A DNA stretch of 30,112 nt, taken from assembly GCA_002450015.1 (NCBI GenBank), contig DJYG01000015.1, positions 1 through 30,112 of the forward strand. Reading direction: 5' to 3'. Every line of letters starts with the position of its first letter. Positions within the stretch are counted from its first letter, which is position 1. Below are positions 14,689 through 22,066 of the stretch, piece after piece. Under the pieces are notes generated by a model. That model ran no database searches. It saw nothing but the letters and a program-made list of their open reading frames with translations, and had not been told where the DNA came from. The stretch comes from Cyanobacteria bacterium UBA6984. GTDB lineage: Bacteria; Cyanobacteriota; Vampirovibrionia; Gastranaerophilales; Gastranaerophilaceae. The translations under genes and the position numbers were made by a program.

Positions 14689-16296
14689 ATGGGTACAAAG
14701 TATATATTTATTACCGGTGGTGTAGTTAGTTCACTTGGAAAAGGTATTATCGGGGCATCGTTAGGAAGATTACTTAGAGCGAGGGGGTTTTCTGTTGCTA
14801 TACAAAAATTTGATCCTTATATTAATGTAGATCCCGGAACAATGAGTCCTTTTCAACATGGTGAAGTATTTGTTACCAACGACGGGGCAGAAACGGATTT
14901 AGATTTGGGACACTATGAACGTTTTATTGATGCTGATTTTTCTCAAATTAATAATGTTACTTCAGGCAGTGTATATCAAACAGTTATTAATAAAGAAAGA
15001 AAAGGCGAATACCTTGGAGCAACAGTTCAAACAATTCCTCATATTACAAATGAAATAAAATCCAGAATTTTAAAAGCCACAGATGAATTTAAACCTGATT
15101 TTCTTTTAATAGAAATCGGCGGAACAATAGGTGATATAGAAAGTTTACCATTTATTGAAGCAGTAAGACAGTTTAAGGCTGAAGTTGGAGCAGGTAATGC
15201 AATTTCAATACATTGTACATTATTACCATACCTTGAAACATCAGGAGAACTAAAAACAAAACCATCGCAACACAGTGTAAATGTTTTAAGAAGTTATGGT
15301 ATTCAACCTGAAATTCTTGTATGCAGAACTTCACACCCAATACTACAAGAAGAAAAAGATAAATTAGCATTATTCTGTTCAGTGCCAAAAGATGCGGTTA
15401 TTGAATGCAGAGATATGAAAAGTATATATGAAGTCCCTCTAGCACTGGAAGAACAGGACATGGCAGCTGTTGTTTTAAATATGCTTAATACACACTACAA
15501 ACATGCTGATTTAAAATCTTGGAAAGATTTAGTAAATAGAATCAATAATCCTAAACGTACTATTGATGTTGCTATTGCAGGAAAATATACAAAACTTTCT
15601 GATGCATATATTTCAGTTGTAGAATCACTAAAGCACGCAGGATATGCAAATGAAGCAAAAGTAAATATTCATTGGATTAATTCAGAAGAATGTATTGATT
15701 GGAAAAACTGTCAAGAATTAATGAAAAACCTTGATGCGGTAGTTGTTCCAGGAGGTTTTGGAGTAAGAGGAATAGAAGGCAAATTAAACGTAATAAGATA
15801 CGCAAGAGAAAACAATTTACCGTTTCTTGGACTATGCCTTGGCATGCAATGTGCAGTAATTGAATATGCAAGAAATGTTTTAGGAATAAAAGATGCAAAT
15901 TCAAGAGAATTTAGTGAAGAATGCGAAAATCCTGTTATAGATTTAATGCTTGAACAAAAAGATGTTACATCTTATGGCGGAACAATGCGACTTGGACAAT
16001 ATGAATGCCATTTAGCAAAAAATTCAGTAGCAAAAAGAGCTTACGGAAGTGATGTTATATTTGAAAGACATAGACACAGATATGAAGTTAACAATGCTTA
16101 TGTTGCTGATTTAGAAAAAGCAGGATTAGTATTTTCAGGAAAATCACCAAACGGAAAATTAATGGAAATGATAGAGCTTCCTAAACTTGATTGGTTTGTT
16201 GCATCACAATTCCACCCAGAATTTAAATCGCGCCCTGAAAGACCGCATCCATTATTTAAAGGGTTGATAGATGCAGCAGTTAAGCGTAAAAAGTAA
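14689..16296 (+). CDS. pyrG: CTP synthase
   Basis: The 535-residue protein has an N-terminal synthetase domain with FITGGVVSSLGKGI, KFDPYINVDPGTMSPFQHGEVFV and EIGGTIGDIESLPF. The C-terminal class I glutamine amidotransferase domain has the nucleophile in LGLCLGMQ and the His-Glu pair in FHPEFKSRP. It converts UTP to CTP using ATP and glutamine. Full length and all motifs are intact. GGGGAG precedes the ATG. It ends at a bidirectional terminator shared with the convergent aminopeptidase gene. Confidence 0.98.
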   Translation: MGTKYIFITGGVVSSLGKGIIGASLGRLLRARGFSVAIQKFDPYINVDPGTMSPFQHGEVFVTNDGAETDLDLGHYERFIDADFSQINNVTSGSVYQTVINKERKGEYLGATVQTIPHITNEIKSRILKATDEFKPDFLLIEIGGTIGDIESLPFIEAVRQFKAEVGAGNAISIHCTLLPYLETSGELKTKPSQHSVNVLRSYGIQPEILVCRTSHPILQEEKDKLALFCSVPKDAVIECRDMKSIYEVPLALEEQDMAAVVLNMLNTHYKHADLKSWKDLVNRINNPKRTIDVAIAGKYTKLSDAYISVVESLKHAGYANEAKVNIHWINSEECIDWKNCQELMKNLDAVVVPGGFGVRGIEGKLNVIRYARENNLPFLGLCLGMQCAVIEYARNVLGIKDANSREFSEECENPVIDLMLEQKDVTSYGGTMRLGQYECHLAKNSVAKRAYGSDVIFERHRHRYEVNNAYVADLEKAGLVFSGKSPNGKLMEMIELPKLDWFVASQFHPEFKSRPERPHPLFKGLIDAAVKRKK

Positions 16297-16310
16297 ACTT
16301 TTTAAATTAT

Positions 16311-16351
16311 AAAAAAAATGCTCTAAATTAATAAATTTAGAGCATTTTTTT
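16311..16351. terminator. Bidirectional terminator between pyrG and the aminopeptidase gene
   Basis: A perfect 12-bp stem (ATGCTCTAAATT / AATTTAGAGCAT) with an AATA loop is flanked by an A run on the left and a T run on the right. It can therefore end transcripts from both convergent genes. Confidence 0.93.
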
Positions 16352-16364
16352 ATCTTTTAAGAAA

Positions 16365-18149
16365 TTAAATTTGGAATTGGTTATCTTTGATTAAGGTAAC
16401 TTTTGAGCCATCTTCATTTACACCTTCAACAATTACGTTTGGACCACCAATCATAAAGTCTGTATGTATATTAGAATCGTTTATATTATTTTGTTTCATA
16501 TATTCTTGGCGTTCTTTGTAATCTTTAATATCTTCAGCACCGTCTAGACAATCATCAAAACCTGCACCAATTGCAATATGGCAAGCCGCATTTTCATCTA
16601 ACAATGTATCGTTAAAGACTCTACCTGTATGGAATATTGGAGAATTAGCAACCAATGCAACTTCACCTAACATATCAGCTCCTTCAGCCGATTTAATATG
16701 TTCTCTCCAAAGTTCTTGATTTTTATCGGCATAAACTTCAACAGCTTTACCGTTTTCAAAACGCATTCTTATGCCTTCAACCAAATTACCGTTTAAGCAA
16801 AGAGGCAATGTTGTTGAAACCCAACCGTTTGTTTTTGTTCTGTCAGGTGAAGAAAATACTTCTTCTGTCGGAGTATTTGCCATATATTGAACACCGTCAT
16901 CAGTACTTTTTGTAGCTGCTCTAAATCTTGATTTATCATGCATACCTACATGCAAATCAGTTTTTCCGTCAGGTTGTTTTGTCTTAGGATCAACACTATA
17001 AAAATGAATTTCTTTAAAATGGAATTTGTTCATTTTATCTGCAACCGAATTTAACTTTGCAGCGTGCGCTTCTAGTCCGCCTACACGGTTAATATTTTTT
17101 GCATCTTCAGCGGCCTTTTCCAAAGCTTTCATAGTATCCGGAATATCTGCATAAGTCTTTTTAACTGACATTGTAGTAGGAGCATAAATAATATTCCATT
17201 GACTTTCAGGTCCTGATTTTCTAATTGGTTGAACAACCTCACTAACAGCTTTTGATTGCATTACCATACGTTTAGGATCAACATCAGCCATGCCTTCAGG
17301 GTCATGACCACGTAAAATTAATCTTGCTGTTTTTCTTCCAACCATTTCTTTCCAAGTATCTGCAACATACTCAGGTACATCTTTTAAATATTCTTCCTTT
17401 GCATATTTTAATTTTGCTTTTTCCATAGGATTACCGGGTTCAGTAAAGGATACATCTATTGGACCTGAACCGTTTTTGTAAGCATATTCAACAAATTTTA
17501 AAACATTTTTTTCATGTTCACGTTCTGCAGAAATCTTTATCGGTTGACCTTTTTGAACATTCAATAATGTATGAAAAATTTCTTTTTCATTAAATGCCTC
17601 TGAAAGCTTTTCTTCAACATTCTTTGGGATATCGACTTTTACAGATTTCTTTACATCCTCTGTTTCTTTTGCCGATAAATTTGACAATTTATAAGGATTA
17701 TTTTCTTCATTAAAAGTTATTGTTTTTGCACCTTGATTTGCATAATACTCAGCACGTTTTTGCTTATATGCAAAATCAGGCTCTTTACAATATTGTTTTT
17801 GCAATGCGTCGATTTCAGGATTTTCTATTTCAACATGAACATCTTTTGCTCCCTTTTTATAAGCTTCTTCAGCAAAAATTTTCAAAAAAGGAACATGTGT
17901 TTTGTCCGCTTTTACAACAACAGATTGCCCTTCTTTTAATTGCAATTGTTCATCCAAAATTTTATTTACTGCAGCTGTCATCTTTGCCTCTGGAGTTTCA
18001 ACAGAATTTTTATTAGCCGATAGTTCAACTTTATCAGCCTGCAAACCCTTGTTATTTACGGCATTTTCATTACCTTTAAAAGAAGGGACAGCTTGTTTTA
18101 ACATTGTTTTAGCAGTATTTACTAAATTTACGGGATTCATGTTTGTCAT
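16365..18149 (-). CDS. M29-family aminopeptidase with duplicated N-terminal domain and S-F-x-G extension
   Basis: The C-terminal part carries the M29 metal-site region: TPTEEVFSSPD (E429/E430), GEVALV (E496), TLLDENAACHIAIG (H524) and HTDFMIGG (H562, D564). These are two-metal aminopeptidases of the AmpS/AmpT type. Family members are about 410 residues, and this one is 594. The excess is explained by a 26-residue Asn-rich start ending in PSFKG, a linker, and two tandem copies of the N-terminal domain (about 68-192 and 195-312). Each copy shows KEGQ/QKGQ, EEAYKKGA/EYAYKNGS and a later NPYKLSNL/DPEGMADV segment. GGAG lies 7 nt before the ATG. It is a single-gene unit. Confidence 0.86.
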   Translation of the reverse strand: MTNMNPVNLVNTAKTMLKQAVPSFKGNENAVNNKGLQADKVELSANKNSVETPEAKMTAAVNKILDEQLQLKEGQSVVVKADKTHVPFLKIFAEEAYKKGAKDVHVEIENPEIDALQKQYCKEPDFAYKQKRAEYYANQGAKTITFNEENNPYKLSNLSAKETEDVKKSVKVDIPKNVEEKLSEAFNEKEIFHTLLNVQKGQPIKISAEREHEKNVLKFVEYAYKNGSGPIDVSFTEPGNPMEKAKLKYAKEEYLKDVPEYVADTWKEMVGRKTARLILRGHDPEGMADVDPKRMVMQSKAVSEVVQPIRKSGPESQWNIIYAPTTMSVKKTYADIPDTMKALEKAAEDAKNINRVGGLEAHAAKLNSVADKMNKFHFKEIHFYSVDPKTKQPDGKTDLHVGMHDKSRFRAATKSTDDGVQYMANTPTEEVFSSPDRTKTNGWVSTTLPLCLNGNLVEGIRMRFENGKAVEVYADKNQELWREHIKSAEGADMLGEVALVANSPIFHTGRVFNDTLLDENAACHIAIGAGFDDCLDGAEDIKDYKERQEYMKQNNINDSNIHTDFMIGGPNVIVEGVNEDGSKVTLIKDNQFQI

Positions 18150-18247
18150 TTAAATTCTCCATTATAATTGCACCTATGTATTTTTTAAAAAACATAAAAA
18201 AAATTTTTGCTGTATTTTTTACAATTATTATATTTTTGTTACAAAAT

Positions 18248-18272
18248 AAAAAAGCGAACCGCAATGGTTCGC
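18248..18272 (-). terminator. Terminator after the 88-codon minus-strand frame
   Basis: In minus sense, a 7-bp GCGAACC/GGTTCGC stem is followed by TTTTTTATTTT. It lies 37 nt beyond the stop at 18309, which supports a real transcription unit upstream. Confidence 0.75.
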
Positions 18273-18308
18273 TGCAAAATATGGATAGTAATAAGATTAA
18301 GTTAAAAT

Positions 18309-18575
18309 TTAAGAATATTCAAAACCTTCAATCAATAGTCCTGATGGCGGACCAAATTTAGAAATATGATTTTCGACTTTATGATTTTTCATATTTTCAT
18401 CAACTTGTTTTTCGATATTTTCTGCAATCTCATCCAAAATTTGACTAAAAACATCTTCAATACTTTTATCTTTATCTGTTTCTTTTCTCTTATCATCATT
18501 AAAAATAGCGTCAATTAATGATAAACGCCTGATATGGCAGAAATAGCTGATGTCATATATTAAACTTCCTCTCAT
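18309..18575 (-). CDS. Small protein of unknown function, possibly frameshifted at its 5' end
   Basis: The 88-residue frame has a charged helical middle (DDKRKETDKDKSIEDVFSQILDEI...EKQVDENMKNHK) and ends GPPSGLLIEGFEYS. I do not recognise a family. The ATG at 18575 has no Shine-Dalgarno. A good one, GAGGAAG, instead precedes an ATG at 18556 in another frame. That frame reads MTSAISAISGVYH and stops after 13 codons. A -1 shift at that point would join it to LIDAIFNDD of the long frame. Either the 5' end carries a single-base indel (sequence error or pseudogene), or the gene starts weakly at 18575. The downstream terminator supports expression. Confidence 0.5.
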   Translation of the reverse strand: MRGSLIYDISYFCHIRRLSLIDAIFNDDKRKETDKDKSIEDVFSQILDEIAENIEKQVDENMKNHKVENHISKFGPPSGLLIEGFEYS

Positions 18576-18702
18576 TTTTGTCTAGTTGGTAATAAACACA
18601 TTACTTACATTTTTATTTTTTCATTTTTTAACTTTAATCGCAATCCTTTACATGTATGAAATATCAGCCAAAAAGCATGCCTAACATGGTTTTTGCTGGT
18701 TA

Positions 18703-18731
18703 TTGATAAATAAAAATTTTTATTTTAAAAT
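18703..18731 (+). promoter_or_regulatory. Promoter of the SRP RNA gene
   Basis: TTGATA (18703-18708), a 17-nt spacer and TAAAAT (18726-18731) predict a start at about 18738. That is one base before the 5' strand of the RNA's closing helix. Confidence 0.75.
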
Positions 18732-18737
18732 AGAACT

Positions 18738-19000
18738 AAGCCGTACTCCACGGGGACTTAGCGAATCTCTTGACTCGAACGCTTATGCGAGGTGCAGAGC
18801 CTGCCGTGAGGGTTGCGTGACTATTAACAAAATAATTAATATTGTTGACGGGCTGAATTATGGCGGCGTAATCTACCGAACCATGTCAGGGTGGAAACAC
18901 AGCAGCATTAAGGTAATCTTTGCGGGTGTCATAACTTTGGTCAAGAGGTACTAATTGTGGAGTTAGTACTTGCTCAATTCGATAGGTAGTGGTACGGCTG
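18738..19000 (+). ncRNA. ffs: Signal recognition particle RNA, large bacterial type
   Basis: The Ffh-binding hairpin is clear at about 18890-18913: GTCAGG, then GTG-GAAA-CAC, then AGCAGC, followed by ATTAAGG. This is the universal helix 8 pattern with a GAAA tetraloop. The ends close through AGCCGTAC (18739-18746) and GTACGGCT (18992-18999), an 8-bp perfect helix. The length of about 263 nt is that of large SRP RNAs with a 5' Alu-type part, unlike the short 4.5S RNA. It has its own promoter and terminator. SRP RNA works with Ffh to target nascent membrane proteins. Exact ends are inferred. Confidence 0.9.
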
Positions 19001-19001
19001 A

Positions 19002-19042
19002 AATAAGGGCTGTTTTATAATTAAAACAGTCTTTATTTTTAA
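19002..19042 (+). terminator. Terminator of the SRP RNA gene
   Basis: A 15-bp stem (19002-19016 with 19023-19037, two G-T pairs) and an ATAATT loop are followed by T residues. It directly follows the closing helix of the SRP RNA. Confidence 0.88.
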
Positions 19043-19178
19043 ATATTAAAATTTTATTATTTTATTTTATATTACAAGTATCCATTTTAATCCGACCCTA
19101 TTGTAATGAATAATTTTCACTTAAAGAAACAAAAATAAGAAAACAATATTTGCAAAAAATAGAAAATGGTAATGCAAT

Positions 19179-19200
19179 CGGCATGCCGTTTTGCTATACT
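19179..19200 (+). promoter_or_regulatory. Palindrome and extended -10 in the gap before ruvB
   Basis: The gap 19043-19281 has no convincing gene. It holds a perfect 10-bp palindrome, CGGCATGCCG (19179-19188), immediately before an extended -10, TGCTATACT (19192-19200). This could be a regulated promoter with a start near 19207, giving ruvB a leader of about 75 nt. A second -10 lies closer to the ATG. Confidence 0.35.
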
Positions 19201-19266
19201 ATTAAAATTGTACATGCACTAAACACCAGAGCATACAAATTATTCGAATAAAACAGATATATTTTA

Positions 19267-19275
19267 TGATATTAT
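19267..19275 (+). promoter_or_regulatory. Extended -10 predicting a leaderless ruvB transcript
   Basis: TGATATTAT (TG-N-TATTAT) ends 6 nt before the ruvB ATG at 19282, and no Shine-Dalgarno precedes that ATG. The predicted start is the A of ATG. Confidence 0.45.
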
Positions 19276-19281
19276 TTTGTT

Positions 19282-20346
19282 ATGACAATTCTATCTGATG
19301 ATAAAAATTTTAAACAAAACAATAAAAAAAATCCTGTTGTTAAAGCAGAAACAATAGAATATGACAAAACTTTTGAAAATTCTATTCGTCCAAAAAGTTT
19401 TGACAATTATATTGGACAAACAGAATTAAAAGAAACTTTAAAAATTTCCATAGAAGCCGCTAAAAAGCGTGAAACAAATTTAGATCACATGTTGTTTTAC
19501 GGACCTCCGGGGTTGGGTAAAACAACCCTTGCAGGAGTTGTGGCAGAACAAATGGGAGCAGACCTAAAAATTACATCCGCACCTGCATTGGAAAGACCTC
19601 GTGACATTATTGGAATTTTAATGTCTTTAAAAGGTGGAGAAATACTGTTTATTGATGAAATTCATCGTTTAAACAAAGTTACGGAAGAAATTTTATACCC
19701 TGCAATGGAAGATTTTTATCTTGATATGACAACGGGCAAAAGCCAAAGCGTAAAGACAATGAGATTACCATTGCCAAAATTCACTCTAATTGGCGCTACA
19801 ACAAAAGCAGGAGAACTTTCCGGCCCATTGAGAGATAGATTTGGAATAATTCACAGGCTAGAATTTTATACTTTTGAAGAGCTTTCAAAAGTTGTTAAAC
19901 GTACAGCTGACATTTTGGATATAAAAATAACAGATGAAGGAGCAGAAGTTATTGCAAAATGTTCACGCGGTACACCACGTATTGCAAATCGTCTTGTTAA
20001 AAGAGTTTCTGATTTCGCAATTGTAAAATACGACGGTATAATTACGTATGAAGTTGCAAAAGACTCATTAAAATCACTTAAAATAGATGAATATGGACTT
20101 GATTCAACAGATAGAGCATTATTAAAAATGATTGTTGAAAAATATGATGGAGGTCCTGTTGGAATAAATACCCTTGCCGCAGCTTTGGGAGAAGATATTA
20201 GAACTTTAGAAGACGTATGCGAGCCTTATTTGTTGCAAATAGGATTATTACAGAGAACTCCACAAGGAAGAAAAATTTCGCCACAAGGATACAGACATTT
20301 GGGAATTAAAGATTTTTCTACTCAAAGAAGTCTTTTTGAGGACTAA
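19282..20346 (+). CDS. ruvB: Holliday junction branch migration ATPase RuvB
   Basis: The 354-residue protein is a full-length RuvB: RPKSFDNYIGQ near the start, Walker A GPPGLGKTTLA, Walker B LFIDEIHRLN, sensor 1 LIGATTKAGELSGPLRDRFG with the arginine finger, sensor 2 GTPRIANRL, and a C-terminal winged helix with QRTPQGR. RuvB hexamers drive branch migration with RuvA during recombinational repair. About 30 residues precede the conserved core. No Shine-Dalgarno is visible at the ATG. It is followed by the YibE/F gene after 2 nt, so the two are cotranscribed. Confidence 0.97.
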   Translation: MTILSDDKNFKQNNKKNPVVKAETIEYDKTFENSIRPKSFDNYIGQTELKETLKISIEAAKKRETNLDHMLFYGPPGLGKTTLAGVVAEQMGADLKITSAPALERPRDIIGILMSLKGGEILFIDEIHRLNKVTEEILYPAMEDFYLDMTTGKSQSVKTMRLPLPKFTLIGATTKAGELSGPLRDRFGIIHRLEFYTFEELSKVVKRTADILDIKITDEGAEVIAKCSRGTPRIANRLVKRVSDFAIVKYDGIITYEVAKDSLKSLKIDEYGLDSTDRALLKMIVEKYDGGPVGINTLAAALGEDIRTLEDVCEPYLLQIGLLQRTPQGRKISPQGYRHLGIKDFSTQRSLFED

Positions 20347-20348
20347 GA

Positions 20349-21482
20349 ATGAAAAAATATATAATAGCAATACTTTTTATATTATTGGGAATGCCTGCAC
20401 TTTCAGCGCCCACATCTGATAAAGTTTTAAAATCCGAACTTGGCAGAGTTGAAAAAATAACTTACGAAGACGTAGAGCAAAATTATTCAGATAAAAGCCA
20501 AGTACAACAGATTGTTACAGTAAAAATTTTAACAGGTGAATTTAAAGGACAAACAACTATTGTTGATAACATGCTTACAAACAACCCTTATTATGATATT
20601 TTTCTAAAAAAAGGTGATAAAGTTATTTTACACGCAGAACTCGAAAAAGACGGTAACACTGTTGATTACTTCATTGCTGACATATATCGAATAAATTTTG
20701 TTTATATTTTGATTGCCTTATTTGGAGGATTACTTATTTATGTAGGAAAAAAGAAGGGATTTTTCAGCTTATTTTCAATTTTAGCAACTGTTTTATTAAT
20801 TCTATTTGTACTTGTTCCACTTGTTAGAAATGGATTTAACCCTATTTTATCAGCACTAATTATATCTGTATTATCTACAATTATTACGATGTACCTTGTA
20901 GGCGGATTTAATAGAAAAAGTACCTCAGCAATTCTTGGAACAGCAGGAAGCCTAATTTTTGCTTCTATTTTATCATTATTAACAATAAAATTTTCACATT
21001 TAAACGGTTTTTGCTGCGAAGAAACTATGTTTTTGTATCAAGCAGATTCGACTCTTAACTTTAAAGGAATTTTAACAGCATCCATGATGCTTGCAACACT
21101 TGGTGCTGTTATGGACACAAGTATGTCTATCGCAAGCAGCATAAACGAGTTTTATACAATAAATCCGAATTTTAGACCTAAGGAATTATTCATATCCGGC
21201 ATGAATGTTGGGAAAGATATTATAGGAACAATGGCAAATACGCTTATTTTAGTATATATTGGAGGTTCATTACCGCTTGTTCTACTATCACAAAATATAG
21301 ATTTGCAAAAATTCTTTAATCTAAATCAAGTAGTAACAGAAATTTCTTCAGCAATCATAGGAAGCATAGCACTTGTTGTATGCGTTCCGATTACAGCCGT
21401 AATCGCAGCAAATATAGTAACAGTTAACAAAAATAAAATTGATGATATAATATTTACAGATGAAGACATAAAAGAGGATTAG
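20349..21482 (+). CDS. YibE/F-family membrane protein
   Basis: The 377-residue protein has a signal-like N-terminus (KKYIIAILFILLGMPALSA), an extracytoplasmic beta domain of about 95 residues, then about seven or eight membrane helices. The family signature LATLGAVMDTSMSIASSI and the later GKDIIGTMANTLILVYIG are both present. YibE/F proteins are polytopic membrane proteins without an established substrate. It sits 2 nt after ruvB with a GAGG-type ribosome binding site inside the ruvB 3' end, and 4 nt before the next gene. Confidence 0.88.
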   Translation: MKKYIIAILFILLGMPALSAPTSDKVLKSELGRVEKITYEDVEQNYSDKSQVQQIVTVKILTGEFKGQTTIVDNMLTNNPYYDIFLKKGDKVILHAELEKDGNTVDYFIADIYRINFVYILIALFGGLLIYVGKKKGFFSLFSILATVLLILFVLVPLVRNGFNPILSALIISVLSTIITMYLVGGFNRKSTSAILGTAGSLIFASILSLLTIKFSHLNGFCCEETMFLYQADSTLNFKGILTASMMLATLGAVMDTSMSIASSINEFYTINPNFRPKELFISGMNVGKDIIGTMANTLILVYIGGSLPLVLLSQNIDLQKFFNLNQVVTEISSAIIGSIALVVCVPITAVIAANIVTVNKNKIDDIIFTDEDIKED

Positions 21483-21486
21483 AATA

Positions 21487-21996
21487 ATGATTGAAATGCG
21501 TGTAATGGGTATAGCTCTTGATACTAGAACTGGTTCTCCTATTGTAGTTTTACACGATAAAGATAATAGAAAAGCTCTACCAATATGGATTGGTTCAGCT
21601 GAAGCAAGTGCAATTATAAGAAAAATTGAAAACCTTCAAGTTGCAAGACCAATGACACACGATTTAATCATAGGAATTATTAAAAGAACAGGTTATGAAC
21701 TTGAAAAAGTAGAAATAGACGATGTTGAAAAGGATACTTACTTTGCAACGCTTGTACTAACAAAAGAAGGTGAAGAACCAATGGAAATTGACTGTCGTCC
21801 ATCTGACGCTATTGCTGTTGCAATAAGAGTTGATGCACCTATTTATGTTTCAGCAACAGTTCTTGCAACAGGCGCAGTTTCAACAGATCCTTCAAAAGAT
21901 GAAGAAGAAGCTCAGGAATTTAAAAGCTTTGTACAAAATTTAAAACCTTCTGATTTTGAAAAATTATTAAAAGGACATGAAGAATCTGACCAATAG
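21487..21996 (+). CDS. Bifunctional nuclease (BFN, DUF151) domain protein
   Basis: The 169-residue protein matches DUF151/BFN proteins: IEMRVMGIALDTRTGSPIVVL, LPIWIGSAEASAI, RPMTHDLI and IDCRPSDAIAVAIRVDAPIYVS. A plant member has been described as a bifunctional nuclease, but the bacterial role is not settled. The family is common in cyanobacteria and other phyla. The C-terminal tail is acidic with FVQNLKPSDFEKLLKG. It is the third gene of the ruvB operon. Confidence 0.9.
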   Translation: MIEMRVMGIALDTRTGSPIVVLHDKDNRKALPIWIGSAEASAIIRKIENLQVARPMTHDLIIGIIKRTGYELEKVEIDDVEKDTYFATLVLTKEGEEPMEIDCRPSDAIAVAIRVDAPIYVSATVLATGAVSTDPSKDEEEAQEFKSFVQNLKPSDFEKLLKGHEESDQ

Positions 21997-22030
21997 TTTT
22001 TAAAGATAAATCTAATATAAAACATAATTC

Positions 22031-22060
22031 TTGCATTATAAAAAGAATGAATGCTATAAT
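22031..22060 (+). promoter_or_regulatory. Promoter of the TPR-glycosyltransferase gene, predicted leaderless
   Basis: TTGCAT (22031-22036), an 18-nt spacer and a consensus extended -10 TGCTATAAT (22052-22060) end exactly 6 nt before the ATG at 22067. There is no Shine-Dalgarno. Confidence 0.65.
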
Positions 22061-22066
22061 ATAAAA

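Noticed and set aside
18703..18954. 83-codon plus-strand open frame
   Set aside because: It lies inside the SRP RNA promoter and RNA; the sequence follows RNA pairing and the SRP hairpin, not protein constraints.
22031..22066. Upstream TTG start for the TPR-glycosyltransferase
   Set aside because: The TTG is part of the -35 element and the added codons cover the -10 box.
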